Assembly (NCBI GenBank): GCA_965153355.1
Contig: OZ231126.1
Location: 106,330,001 to 106,394,000, forward strand
Origin: Flaccisagitta enflata
Taxonomy: Eukaryota; Chaetognatha; Sagittoidea; Aphragmophora
Reading direction: 5' to 3'
DNA length: 64,000 nucleotides
Under the pieces are notes generated by a model. That model was not told the origin of the DNA. It did not search any database and saw only the letters and a list, made by a program, of their open reading frames with translations. This document shows, piece after piece, positions 10,988-21,714 of this stretch. Within the stretch, counting starts at the first letter, position 1, and each line of letters begins with the position of its first letter. The translations under genes and the position numbers were made by a program.

Positions 10988-11159
10988 TAGTCCTATCTAA
11001 AACGGTTTTGAAGCTAGTGCTCTGCAAAGAGAAGCACTATTTTGCACTTCTATAAGAGGTCATGTCCGTGGGATGGTTGGTCGGTTGGTGACGCAAACCT
11101 TTGAAATGTACAAAACGGCTGAGTCTTACATAATACCTATCACCTCTCATACTTCACCA

Positions 11160-11218
11160 CATTCATTTTCATTCATTCATTCATTCATTCATTAATTTAT
11201 TCATTCATTCATTCATTG
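11160..11218. repeat. (ATTC)n microsatellite
   Basis: Short tetranucleotide run. Confidence 0.9.
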
Positions 11219-11269
11219 AAAATTTTCATTTACAAATTCTTAATCAAGCGATGCGCACTTATTGCCCGT

Positions 11270-11470
11270 GACTTGGCCTTGTTTACATAGATTTTGCGAA
11301 GCTGAAATGGGCAATGTTTTTATTCAAACTAGTGCCATTTTTTAACGAAAAAAGATAGAAATACGAGATTGGCGCCAAATGAAAGTACTTTCAAAGTGCT
11401 TTCAAATGGTCTAAGATTTTAACTACTTATCTTAAGATTCATCAGTAATATCAGCCATCTAAAATTGCAT
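11270..11470 (+). repeat. Diverged copy of a ~340-bp dispersed repeat
   Basis: Contains GGCAATGTTTTTATTCAAAC and GCCAAATGAAAG in the same order and spacing as 21715-22060 and 49205-49540. Confidence 0.6.
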
Positions 11471-11473
11471 CTT

Positions 11474-11645
11474 TTTAGTCGCGTGCAGTCGCTTTGTCCG
11501 TTGGTTGGTCGGTCGGTCGGTTGGTCACACTTGATCTTATTTCTTTGACCTCACTGTTTCCTGCCCAAATAGTTTGTGACCTCAAATATGGCCCCTGCCC
11601 ACCCACACGCGACTTCGATAGCCGTGTATCCGGCCTTGTTTTTGA
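11474..11645 (+). repeat. ~200-bp palindromic-head repeat, copy 3
   Basis: Starts TTTTAGTCGCGTGCAGTCGC and ends GATAGCCGTGTATCCGGCC. A second tail fragment (GCCGTGTATCCGGCCTCG) follows at about 11703. Confidence 0.9.
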
Positions 11646-11739
11646 TCAGCGTGGTAGATCATTATTTTCATATTTTTTTTTCTTCTAAGTTTTCTTTTGG
11701 ATTGCCGTGTATCCGGCCTCGTTTTTTCTCCGAAAAGCA

Positions 11740-12335
11740 ATCATTTTTCAAATGCAGTTTAGATATTGTTTATGAACAATTTTTTTCATTGTTCATGGAC
11801 ACACAATAATGGATCATTCATGAACAGCTAAAAAAAAACCACTCCACCAACGATTTTTCTTTTTCCTTCAAATTTTTTTTTTCATTTTTCTTTTTTAAAA
11901 AGCAATCGTTCATTAAATGGATCCCAATGATTGTTTATGACAATTTTTTTCATCATTGTTCATCAACTTACAATATTGGGTCGTTCATGAACAGCTAAAA
12001 AAACCACTCCAAGAATATTTTTTTCCTCTAATTTTTTTCCTCTAAATTTTTTTTCCTCCAATTTTTTTTCCTCAAAATTTTTTTTTTCATTTTTTTTTTC
12101 TTAATAAGCGATCGTTCATGAAATGCATTTTAATGATCGTTCATCAACGTGACTATGCCTGTGTTCATGAACATTCATATTGAGTCGTTCATGAACAGCA
12201 AAAAAATCCACTCCTGCGATTTCGTTGGTGGAGGTGGTTTGCCGTTCATGAACAGTCTTTTATGGCCCTCTATGAACAAAATCGTTGGCCAAGAGCCTCT
12301 TTTTAGTCGTTCATGAACGACTGTATGGCATTGTT
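11740..12335. repeat. Degenerate ~170-bp tandem units with GTTCATGAAC palindromes
   Basis: Three to four units each hold an AATCGTTCAT-like motif, a GTTCATGAACAGCTAAAAAA motif and CCACTCC. The 10-bp palindrome GTTCATGAAC or close variants occur at least six times. No coding potential. Confidence 0.7.
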
Positions 12336-12482
12336 CATCAACATGCGTTCATTCCCCGTTGCTGAACGCACCCAAATTCGCTGGCGGACTACCTGCAACA
12401 AGCGGTGCTGCCCGCTGCCCCAGAATCAAGAGGCCCGCAGCTGACATGGCGAGTCAGGTTGTCAAAGACAAAGGATCTCTCT

Positions 12483-12562
12483 CTTTTTAGTTGCATGCTA
12501 CGCGACTCTACACCCCGCTTCGTTGGTCCGTTGGTCTGTCGGTCCATCCACTGTGGGCTGAA
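12483..12562 (+). repeat. ~200-bp palindromic-head repeat, truncated copy 4
   Basis: Only the head (TTTAGTTGCATGCTACGCGAC) and the GGTC-rich part remain. Confidence 0.75.
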
Positions 12563-12599
12563 TTGTCAAGCTAGGTGGCTCATTGGAGTTATTTATTGC

Positions 12600-13400
12600 A
12601 TCTTTTCCATTACGTTGTTCCTTATAAAATGTGCAAGTGAAAAACATTTTTCTGCATTTTTTCAGATGTTATGAAACTACTTATACCCAATATTGACTCA
12701 TTTCTATTAGATTAAAAACTTTTTGAGCTTAGAGTTCAAAAGAAGAGAAATTTGAGAAAATCAAGTGAAAAATACTGTTAGTGTTAAACTCTCTTACATT
12801 TAGTATTTAAATTGTCTGTTTTGACCAAATCAACTAAATTTTTGTCTTTGTTCAAAAAGATTCTTTAATGAGGTGCTAAAAAAAATCATTTTTTTGCTCA
12901 TGTAGCTCATTTTTCTCATTTTTCTCCCAATCAAATGTATACTTTTATTTTTATCCACATTATTACTTGTCCATTTTCAACCAAAAAAATCACAATTTGC
13001 ATGGCGAAGCACGGCTTGAGCTATAGCATTCTGGATTCAGGACCCCTTGAGCTACATTTTGGTATAGGTCGCTCATTGTGCGTACTTGTGCGATTTTTTT
13101 TTATTTGTAGGGTAATAAAAGCATGCAAATTAGGTCAAATATGTAGTAATAGAAGACTGATTTATTGGTGATAGAAATGTAAAAAATAATGATTTTTAAA
13201 ATTTTTCCAGACAAGTAAACATAAGTGAAGGAATCCAATCCGATGTTGAAGATATCATGAGCTTTTTGTACTCTTAACACGTAATCCAAAAAATTCATTT
13301 ATTTTTCCTGAAATTCAGCATTTTTCATAATAATGTCCATTTAGGTCGCCTTTTTTCACTCTAAATCGCCATAAAACCTGTCATATGGACCAGCAATATA
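12600..13400. other. AT-rich unassigned sequence
   Basis: No repeat structure, coding frame or family signature that I can support. It looks like decayed intergenic sequence. Confidence 0.4.
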
Positions 13401-13499
13401 TTCTTAAATGCTACCATGACCATTCTTCTTAGTTTGAGCCATATTGCATAGTTGAAAATTTCCACCCAAATACCCAAGGAGCCATAAAGCGCAATCCAT

Positions 13500-13663
13500 G
13501 GCCCTTAGTGCGTCGGTCCGTCGATCACACTTTACTTTTTTGGCGTTTCTGGGGTTTTTGGCTAAACCACTCCTGCCCAAATGCTCCACTGACCTCAAAT
13601 ATGGCCCCTGCCCACCGCATGCAATTTGGGTAGCGTTGTATCCGGCCTTGTTTTTTTTTTTTC
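13500..13663 (+). repeat. ~200-bp palindromic-head repeat, copy 5, head damaged
   Basis: Contains GTCGGTCCGTCGATCACACT, GACCTCAAATATGGCCCCTG and the tail GTATCCGGCCTTG. The head palindrome is not intact. Confidence 0.8.
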
Positions 13664-13881
13664 TAGCCAGTAACATTTGTCTAAGTAACATCCAAAAACT
13701 TTAATCCTGAAATTCACTTTTTACCAAAATCCTCCCGTGGTGTGTGAGAGAGAACAGGTATTTATTGGCAAGCATAAGGACGATCTGGACGGGGCTGCCG
13801 TCCCTACACCCTATTTACAGCAATATTACTATACTAATACAACGATACAACGACACGACTGTGGTGTGCAGTGCTGTGCTG

Positions 13882-13883
<2 letters not shown>

Positions 13884-13945
<62 letters not shown>

Positions 13946-14252
13946 CCAAAAGAGAGAGAGAGACCAACAGACAGACAGTCAGAGACAGACAGAAAGACAG
14001 AGAGACAGACAGACTGACAGACTGACAGACGGACAGATTGACAGACAGAGAGACAAATGGACAGATTGACAGACAGAGAGACAGACAGGCTGACGGACAG
14101 ACAGAGAGAGAGAGAGAGACCAAAAGAGAGAGAGAGACCAACAGACAGACAGTCAGAGACAGACAGAAAGACAGAGAGACAGACAGACTGACAGACAGAC
14201 AGACAGACAGACATACAGACAGACAAACAGACAGACAGACAGAAAGACAGAC
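13884..14252. repeat. (GA)n followed by (GACA)n compound tract
   Basis: GA units to about 13944, then GACA/GACT tetranucleotides containing an internal duplication of about 130 bp (CAACAGACAGACAGTCAGAG occurs twice). Confidence 0.95.
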
Positions 14253-14270
14253 TGTTTAGATTGTTGAATA

Positions 14271-14426
14271 GTTTAAATCGAGATCACGATTCTGTATCGA
14301 GTGAGAGAAGAATAGAAGAAACGGAACAAAGGAAATTCCTTTGTCCTTCTCTTCTTCTTCCCCTTTTCTTCTTCCTCTTCCGCTTCTCTAACAATGAGAA
14401 TAGTCGCAAAAGCGTAAGATGGTCAG
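14271..14426. repeat. 156-bp direct repeat, left copy
   Basis: Matches 14749-14904 with an offset of 478 bp and no difference I could see. It ends within the foldback terminal motif TAGTCGCAAAAGCGTAAGAT. Confidence 0.9.
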
Positions 14427-14748
14427 CACCCGTTGCCCCTAAGTGAATGTATGAGAGGGTGTGGGATCAGTTGAGAGGGGCAGCGGCCCCCAAGGAGCCA
14501 ATGACCTATGCTGCTTTTTTTATTTGAGCCTGGGGGCTGGAATCAGGGCCTTGAAGCTAGGATTTGAGCTTAGAGGCAGGGATTTGAGCCTCTTGGCTGA
14601 GATTTGAGCCTCGAGACTGGGATTTGAGCCTCAAGGTTGGAATTGGAGCCTCAAGGCTGGGATTTGAGCCTTGAGGAGGCTGGGTATTGGGACCTTGAGG
14701 CTGGGATTTGAGCCTTGAGGCTGGGAGGTTGGAGCCTTGAGGCTGGAG
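14402..14748 (-). mobile_element. Foldback-family element (one end plus minisatellite)
   Basis: Begins with the family end TAGTCGCAAAAGCGTAAGATGG, then CACCCGTTGCCCC, GGGGCAGCGGCCCC and CCAATGACCTATGC, then a ~20-bp minisatellite (GGGATTTGAGCCTTGAGGCT). The second end is replaced by the direct repeat at 14749. Confidence 0.8.
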
Positions 14749-14904
14749 GTTTAAATCGAGATCACGATTCTGTATCGAGTGAGAGAAGAATAGAAGAAAC
14801 GGAACAAAGGAAATTCCTTTGTCCTTCTCTTCTTCTTCCCCTTTTCTTCTTCCTCTTCCGCTTCTCTAACAATGAGAATAGTCGCAAAAGCGTAAGATGG
14901 TCAG
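14749..14904. repeat. 156-bp direct repeat, right copy
   Basis: See the left copy at 14271-14426. It carries the same fragment of foldback end although no element body follows. Confidence 0.9.
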
Positions 14905-15003
14905 GATACAAAATCGACAGTTCATGGTTAACAATAATTGACCATGACCAAATTCACACAGCCAGCGGCAAGCGGCGGTGCCGCGGTAGTCTTCGATCAT
15001 CAA

Positions 15004-15395
15004 AACCTAATGAAGAAAGAGAAGAAGAAGAAGAAAAGGAAAGAAGAAAGAAGAAGAAGAAAGAAAAAGAAAGGAAAAGAAAAAGAAAGATAAAGACAGA
15101 AAGAAGAAGAAGAAGAAGAAGAAGACAGAAGAAGAAGAAAAGAAGAAGAAGAAAGGAAAGAGGAAGGACAAGGAAGAAGGAGAGGAAAGAAAGAAGAAGA
15201 AGAAGAAGAAAGAAGAAAGAAGGAAGAAGAAGAAGAAGAAGAAGAAGATGATGAGGAAGAAGAAAGAAGAAGAAGGAAGAAGAAAGAAGAAGAAAGAAAA
15301 AGAAGAAGGAAAAGAAGAAAGAAGAAGAAGAAGAAGAAGAAGAAGGGAAAAGAAAGAATAATAACAACAACAACAACAACAACAACAACAGCAAC
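15004..15395. repeat. (GAA)n purine tract, then (CAA)n
   Basis: About 350 bp of GAA/AAG triplets with GGA interruptions, followed by CAACAA to 15395 and again at 15530-15572. Confidence 0.95.
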
Positions 15396-15775
15396 AGCAA
15401 CCAACAACAACAACACTGCCAACAACAAAGGACATTTAACAAGAGTTAACACACCAACAACAACAACAAAGGAACAAAATCGTGACAACAGCTCAAAAAG
15501 CGAGAATACTATGACAAGGAACAACAAAACAACACGACAGCGACAACAACAGCAGCAACAACAACAACAAATAGGCTTCTGCCTTTCAAGATGCGGCTAA
15601 TCGCCGTGGGAAAAAAGTTGTAAATGATTGATTGAGAGAGGAGAGAGACTCATTTTTTATGTTTAATAGAGCCCAAAATTAGGATTAATAAAGAATAATG
15701 ATCTTTGGGAAAAAGCAGGCAAACTTTCTCAAACGCCCCATGAGAAAAAGGGAAATCCAAAAAGCTCTGCAGGTC

Positions 15776-16045
15776 TCAAGAAGCCGAAGGAAAACAAAAT
15801 CAACGTAAACAAAAACGATAAAAACAAAAGCAACAAAAACAAAAACAACAAAACAACGAAAACAAAAACAAAAACAACAAAAACAAAAAAAGACAATGAA
15901 AACAAAAACAAGTCAAACAAGTAAAAAAAAAAAAGAAAAAAAAAACAACAACAGCGAAAACAATCATGACAACAAAAGCGAAAACAAATATGAAAACAGC
16001 AACAAACTCAACAAGAACAACTTTGAGGACAACAATGTCAACATG
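15776..16045. repeat. AAC/AAAAAC-rich low-complexity sequence
   Basis: Irregular AAC-based repeats. The open frames over it are low-complexity artefacts. Confidence 0.85.
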
Positions 16046-16116
16046 CAACAAGGAGGACAACAAGAAATCCATCTGTTTAGAATCCTAGCCCTATAGTGTT
16101 CTCTCACTTGACTCCA

Positions 16117-16125
16117 CACAAACAC

Positions 16126-16176
<51 letters not shown>

Positions 16177-16185
16177 CGCATCACA

Positions 16186-16240
<55 letters not shown>

Positions 16241-16272
16241 ACATACACACATACACACATACACACATACAC
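16117..16272. repeat. (CA)n microsatellite
   Basis: CA with ACATAC-type units at the right end. Confidence 0.97.
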
Positions 16273-16394
16273 GCTCAAACATTCACACACTTTGTCTCCC
16301 ACTCTTTTTTTAGAAAGCAGACTTTGATTGAGAATTCCTTTTTGGTTTAACTCCTTTCATTGGTCAGTTTCTTTTTGATATGTTTCGTTTGATT

Positions 16395-16397
<3 letters not shown>

Positions 16398-16477
<80 letters not shown>
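16398..16477. repeat. (TC)n microsatellite
   Basis: About 80 bp of TC. Confidence 0.97.
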
Positions 16478-16480
<3 letters not shown>

Positions 16481-16794
16481 CTCTTGTCTTGCCGTCCATG
16501 CCTGCGTTCCTCCACCCCCCGAAACTGGATGCCCCCATCCCGACCCCTGAAACCTGAACTCAGCTCTCTAGGCCTGCAATCAGCCCAATTGGACCAGAAA
16601 TTCGTTTTCTCAAACATCTTTTAAGCCTCTCCCAAACCTTCCTAGTTCTGTTTCAGGCATGTCAGCATAACAAGCTCAAAATTAGCCATCAGCATACTGA
16701 GAACTATGTATTGAAATTCACGCCTGTGACTTTCTACTACTTTTCTTCTTATTCTTCATTTTCTTTTTAATCGCGAACACGCTGCTCTTCACCT

Positions 16795-16900
16795 TGAAGA
16801 AGAAGGAGAAGGGGAAGCAGAAGGAGGAGAAGGAGAAGCAGAAAGAGAAGAAGAAGAAGCAGAAGAAGGGTCAAAAGAGATGGAGAAGAAGGATAAGAAA
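16795..16900. repeat. Purine (GAA/AGG)n tract
   Basis: Imperfect GAAGAAGG units. Confidence 0.85.
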
Positions 16901-16901
16901 A

Positions 16902-17069
16902 CAGGGCCGGATACACGGCAATCCAGTCGCGGACGGTTGGGCAGGAGCAGTAATGCAAAAACCGCTCGGAATTCAAAGATGTGACGGACGGACGGACCTA
17001 CCGACCGACCGACCGACCGACCGACCGACACGGCAAGGTGTAGAGTCCCGTGTCCGCGACTAAAACGAG
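16902..17069 (-). repeat. ~200-bp palindromic-head repeat, copy 6
   Basis: Tail GGGCCGGATACACGGC at the left and head GTCCCGTGTCCGCGACTAAA at the right, with a GACC tetranucleotide run between. Copy 7 lies 25 bp away in the other orientation. Confidence 0.92.
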
Positions 17070-17093
17070 GCAGAAAATGAAGATTGTAAGATA

Positions 17094-17222
17094 TTTAGTC
17101 GCGGACACGCGACAGTACACCTTGCTGTGTCTGTCCGTCCCTATCCTGAATTGCGAGTGATCTTTTGCATTACCTGCTCAACCGTCCACGACTGTCGTGC
17201 CGTGTTTCCGGCCTTGTTTACT
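17094..17222 (+). repeat. ~200-bp palindromic-head repeat, copy 7
   Basis: Head TTTAGTCGCGGACACGCGAC and tail TCGTGCCGTGTTTCCGGCC. It is head-to-head with copy 6, giving a local inverted pair. Confidence 0.9.
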
Positions 17223-17274
17223 TTTAAGCTTTTATTGCATTTTTGCCATTGGGTCGCCAATTCAATTTCACATA

Positions 17275-17443
17275 CAGTTGAACCCCGTTCTTACGGATTT
17301 CAGGGGACCAACATTTTTTTTTCTGTATAGGCAGACTTCTGTTATTGCTTACAAAGGGAATAAAAAAAATTTTCTTTTTTCCATTGCATCTGTTATAGGT
17401 GGAATTCCGTTGGTGGCTGGTCCGTTAAAGCGGGGTTCAACTG
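17275..17443. mobile_element. 169-bp TA-flanked MITE, CAGTTGAACCCCG termini
   Basis: Ends CAGTTGAACCCCG and its mirror, flanked by TA at 17273-17274 and 17444-17445. This end type belongs to pogo/Tigger-like elements. Too short to code. Confidence 0.85.
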
Positions 17444-17584
17444 TAGTTCATCCGGCAAATTCATTATTACCCTTTGGGCAGCAGTACAGAAGTAACTGAA
17501 ACACCACCAGTGCGACCACCACCCCCTCGCCAACTATCACCATCAATACCACTACCACTTCAACCATTACCAAAAGCTTCAACA

Positions 17585-17760
17585 CTGCCACCATCATCAT
17601 ACCAACACTACCACCATCATCATACCAACACTACCACCATAAGACCACCACCACCACCACCACCACCACCACCACCACCACCACCACCACCACCACCACC
17701 ACCATTACCACCACCACCACTATACCACAACCATCACTTTACCACCACCACCAATAAGGC
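17585..17760. repeat. (ACC)n tract
   Basis: CCA triplets give a poly-Pro/His/Thr shadow in a 185-codon plus ORF (17474-18031). The non-repetitive part of that ORF (17760-17940) shows no splice or family support. Confidence 0.93.
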
Positions 17761-17939
17761 AATAAGCGAAGGTGATCATTATGAACTCATGGTTGTTATG
17801 AGTACGCTGCCTTCAAACACCTCCAAATGTGTTTGGCACCCCATGAATACACCGTTTTGCGTAACAGCGAGTGGTAGAATACTTTTCGAGTGGTCGACGT
17901 CGACTTTCGCGTGGTCTAACACTCGCGAGCGAGTTTATA

Positions 17940-18100
17940 GAGCAGAAGCCCTACAAGTGAAGGAGGAGGAAGCGGAGGAGGAGAAGGAGGAAGAGATCGG
18001 GGCCACAAGGAGCGGACCCAGGGAGGAGTAAGTGGACGAGACGAAGGAGGGGGAGGTAGAGGAGGAGGCAGAGGAGGGCATTAAGGGCCGTAGGCCTTAG
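17940..18100. repeat. GGA-rich purine stretch
   Basis: Irregular GGAGGA units, low complexity. Confidence 0.7.
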
Positions 18101-18109
18101 GAGAGTGTG

Positions 18110-18960
18110 CGCGAGAGCACCTCCAGACCTCATGGATGCAGAATTCTGTATCTATGGTCACCACTACCCATGAAATCACTCCCTCCTCCAACTCTCTCTT
18201 GGGTTTTGGAGGAGGATCTGTGGATTACAATTGGAGGACCTACTCCTCCTCCAACCTTTGAGGGCATATATGAATTCATCTGTGAATATTGACCATGAAA
18301 TCAGTTAAGCTTTTTACATTGGAGTGCTAGGATGAGGCAATGTAAGCAATGGAAGCCTGATTTTTTATATTGGTTTACAGTTGTCAAATCATGATTTTTT
18401 GTTTCTTTAAACTTTACAATTCATGGTTTTGTTGGAATGAATTAATGGAAAGGTTGTAAAGATAATATGATTTTTTGAATAACTGTATCACTAAAGTTTT
18501 CTTTTTTATTAATGGTACTTAACATAAGTATTGGCTGAAGAAGAAAACTTCCGTCTCCTGCATGTTTGCTGTCATTGAGTGAATACCCACAATGAGATAA
18601 CAATTTAAGATCATAAAATTGGTCAAATTGATTTTTGAAAAGATTGGCGTATTCAGAAAAAAAATAACGATTCTGAATATCAATGAAAATTATATCTTTA
18701 TCTTATTGCTTGACTACAGCACGCTGCTATTTAATGCAAAAAAAAGAGAAAAAAATGATTATTCTCAGTGAAAAAGTATGTTAATTAGCTAATTGCTATG
18801 CGTATATCAGCCCCAATATCATGAATCTGTGTATGGAATATGGAAGTAATCTCTCTTATGTTATGCTGGTTAAAAACTTGATTTTCCACCATTTTTCAAA
18901 ATCATTACTAAAAATAACTGAATTGTTAAATTTTCTGTTACGATACCTAAACCTCCGAGG
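18110..18960. other. AT-rich unassigned sequence
   Basis: No supported gene or repeat. Confidence 0.4.
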
Positions 18961-19123
18961 GCCTTGAGAGTATGGGTTTTAAAGAATTCTTATACTACTT
19001 CTTGGTATTTATGCACAAGCTCAGCCATGTCCTATGCGTCGCATAGCGTCGCAGCCACTGCCCCCCCCCTTGCCAAATCAGAGGTTGCTGTGTTAAAATT
19101 GATGTTTTTGGTTGGTGTGGGCA

Positions 19124-19766
19124 CTCATTCTTTTATTCCTGCATACATTAATTCATTCATACATTCATCGATTGATTCATACGTTCATCCGTTTCATTCA
19201 GTGATTCATTCATTCATTCATTCATTCATTCATTCATTCATTCATTCATTCATTCATTCATTCATTCAGTTTAACATTTCTGAGTTGTTGTGATCTAATG
19301 AATCATTCATTCAATTCTTCATTCATCCACTCATTTGCTTCGTTTATTCATTCATTCATTCATTCATTCATTCATTCATTCTTTAAGCCATTTATTTATT
19401 CATTCATTCATTCATAAATAGGTACATTCATTCATACATTTATTCATTCTTGGTTGTGATGTGATGATCGTATTTCAGTTTGGTCTAAGCAACTTAATCA
19501 TTCATTCATTCATTCATTCATTGATTCATTCATTTAATCAAATATTCATATATTCATTCATTCATTCGGTCATATATTCATTCATTCATTCATTCTTTCA
19601 TTCATTCATTCAACCATTCAGTCATTTGTTGTTGTAATAATTTTTTACTGGTTTGAAAGTGATAGACGACTCGTTCATTTATTCATTCATTCATTCATAT
19701 ATTTATTCCTTCATTCATTCATTCATTCATTCATTCATTCATTCATTCATTCATTCATTCATTCAA
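19124..19766. repeat. (ATTC)n array, several blocks
   Basis: Six or more blocks of CATT repeats are separated by ~60-90-bp unique pieces. Two of these contain related TTGTGATG/TTGTTGTAAT words, suggesting the whole block was duplicated. Confidence 0.9.
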
Positions 19767-19785
19767 TAATTCTATTTCAAAAGGC

Positions 19786-19873
19786 GACCTCTTCTTCTTC
19801 TTCTTCATCTTCTTGTTCTTCTTCTTGTTTCTTCTTCTTCTTCTTCTTGCTTCTTCTTCTTCTTCTTCTTCTT

Positions 19874-19904
<31 letters not shown>

Positions 19905-20003
19905 AATCTTCTTCTTCATCTTCTTTTGTCTTCTTCTTCTTCTTTTTCTTCTTCTTCTTCTTCTTCTTCTTCTTCTTCTTCTTCTTCTTCTTCTTCTTCT
20001 TCT
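19786..20003. repeat. (CTT)n tract
   Basis: About 215 bp of TTC triplets. Confidence 0.97.
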
Positions 20004-20009
20004 ATTCTT

Positions 20010-20700
20010 TGTCGGTTGATATAATCTACCTAGTAATGCAACATCAAAGACTGTACCGAAGTTTCAAAAAAAAAAAACAGATTCCATCTAGTTACCACTG
20101 ACGGAAAAAAAATGGCGGCAAATTAATCGAGGGTAGTACCGATAAAAACGAATGTGATTTTGAATTTCGGTTTTCCAACAAAGGCACGGTTTTCTCATAT
20201 TCCGCACAATTTTTCACGAGGAATTCAAAAATCGCGGTCTCGAGAGCCTGGGACAATGTCTTAGGGATCTTATGAGAAAACTTACTTAACTAGATACTTC
20301 AAAGAAGTTCTAATAAGTTAAGTTTCATATTAAAAAAATGATGTTTAATTTCTCTTTTTTCTTTACAAATTTAACCTAGTAGAAAAGGGTTCAGTTGGAA
20401 TGTTTTCCAACTTTGAAATGTTGAAATGTGTATTTGTGTATATATTTTTTTTCAATATCATGAGAAAAAACTTCATTTGATAAACATATTTGAATGTTTC
20501 TTGAAAATATGACTTTCAGAGTGATAGTGTTTGCATATATCAATAAAAATTAAATGCATTTGGTCATTCAAGCAATTTGCTGGATATTTTATCAGCTTTT
20601 ACTTATATGTCTGATCGATGAAATCATGATTTAATCTTGGAGGAGTAACCAATGAAATCATGATTAGAGACCGTGGTAGGTGACCCTAGATTCATTGTTG
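20010..20700. other. Unassigned sequence
   Basis: AT-rich and non-coding. An ATGAAATCATGATT word recurs near 20620-20660. Confidence 0.4.
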
Positions 20701-20711
20701 TTTTCGTTGTT

Positions 20712-20805
20712 GTTTTGAGGGTATGGATTCATGTCGTCCATTACAAATATGTTTTTTCTTCAAGTGCATCTCTTGATTTCCAAATGTTTTTTGTATATTT
20801 ACTGT
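20712..20805. repeat. Inverted repeat arm (left)
   Basis: Its reverse complement occurs at 21617-21707 with few mismatches (shared word TTCAAGTGCATCTCTTGATT). The arms enclose the terminal exon, a GTT tract and two palindromic-head repeats. Confidence 0.85.
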
Positions 20806-20869
20806 TCATTTAATGTTAGGAGATGTCTTCTCATAACCCTGCTAATTTTTTTTCTTCATCTTATACTTT

Positions 20870-21005
20870 TTCAGTTGCGGACACGCAACTCTAGAACTTG
20901 CCGTGTCGGTCGGTATGTAACATGTTTGAATTCCAAGCAGTCCTTGCATTACTGCTTCTGCCCAACCCTCCGCGACCGGATTGCCATGTATCCGGCCTTG
21001 CTTTC
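20870..21005 (+). repeat. ~200-bp palindromic-head repeat, copy 8
   Basis: Head TTCAGTTGCGGACACGCAAC and tail GATTGCCATGTATCCGGCC. Confidence 0.9.
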
Positions 21006-21054
21006 CTTGTAATGTCAGCTTGAATGAATGTTTCAATGTTAGTCACCAACTGAC

Positions 21055-21121
<67 letters not shown>
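21055..21121. repeat. (GTT)n tract
   Basis: About 22 TTG units, ending just before an acceptor. Confidence 0.95.
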
Positions 21122-21140
21122 CCGCGGTCTTTGTTCTTAG

Positions 21141-21317
21141 GCTGAAGCCTATAGTTTTATCTCTCCTGTTTTGTTTTCAAATGAGGAACTTCCTACACCA
21201 CCAAGTGATGAGTCCAGTTCAGCTGAAGAACCAAGCGTCATCATCGTTTCACCAGGGAGAGAAATTGCTGATGTGACCTACGATGTCATCGTCATATCCT
21301 TAGATGAGGAAGATTAG
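21141..21317 (+). CDS. Terminal coding exon of an unknown gene
   Basis: Acceptor TTTGTTCTTAG is followed by a 59-codon open frame ending in TAG. The peptide is strikingly protein-like and non-repetitive: a Ser/Pro/Glu-rich stretch (LPTPPSDESSSAEEPS), then alternating hydrophobic residues (TYDVIVISLDEED) with an acidic C-terminus. The exon reads in phase 0 from its first base. Upstream exons are not visible, because the sequence before it is a GTT tract and repeat insertions. No family is recognised; the acidic Val/Ile-rich end resembles short interaction motifs, but that is inference. The exon sits between inverted repeat arms, so it could have been carried by a mobile segment. Confidence 0.6.
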   Translation, partial: AEAYSFISPVLFSNEELPTPPSDESSSAEEPSVIIVSPGREIADVTYDVIVISLDEED

Positions 21318-21356
21318 TTATGTCCCATCTGGGTGTGTCAATATGTACTACTCGAC

Positions 21357-21555
21357 TTAAAAAACAAGGCCGGATACACAGCTTTTGATCGCGTGCTTGG
21401 TGGGCAGGGGCTGTAATTGTGGTCACCAGATCATTTGAGTAGGAGCAGTGAAGCCAAAAATCTGAAAACCTAAAAAAAGTAGAATGTGATGGACAAACGG
21501 ATGGACCAACGGACCGACAAAGTGGGGTGTAGAGTCGCGTAGCACGCGACTAAAA
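21357..21555 (-). repeat. ~200-bp palindromic-head repeat, copy 9
   Basis: Tail AACAAGGCCGGATACACAGC and head GTCGCGTAGCACGCGACTAAA. One of the more complete copies. Confidence 0.93.
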
Positions 21556-21616
21556 AGCCGCACCCTATTTTGAGTGGCAGGATAAGAACAGTATGAAGGC
21601 AGGATATGAACAGTAA

Positions 21617-21707
21617 ATATACAAAAAGCATTTGGAAATCAAGAGATGCACTTGAAGAAAAAATATATTTGTTATGGAAGACGTGAATCCATACCCTCAA
21701 AGGATTC
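21617..21707. repeat. Inverted repeat arm (right)
   Basis: Partner of 20712-20805. Confidence 0.85.
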
Positions 21708-21714
21708 GAGCATT

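Noticed and set aside
11474-11645. Calling the palindromic-head repeat a tRNA-derived SINE
   Set aside because: No convincing A box or B box spacing and no terminal A-run was visible, so it is left unclassified.
14954-15527. Phe/Ser/Leu-rich membrane-like ORFs
   Set aside because: Complement of the GAA purine tract, not membrane proteins.
17474-18031. Pro/His-rich protein gene
   Set aside because: The frame is open because of the ACC and GGA tracts. The middle 60 codons are not enough to claim a gene.
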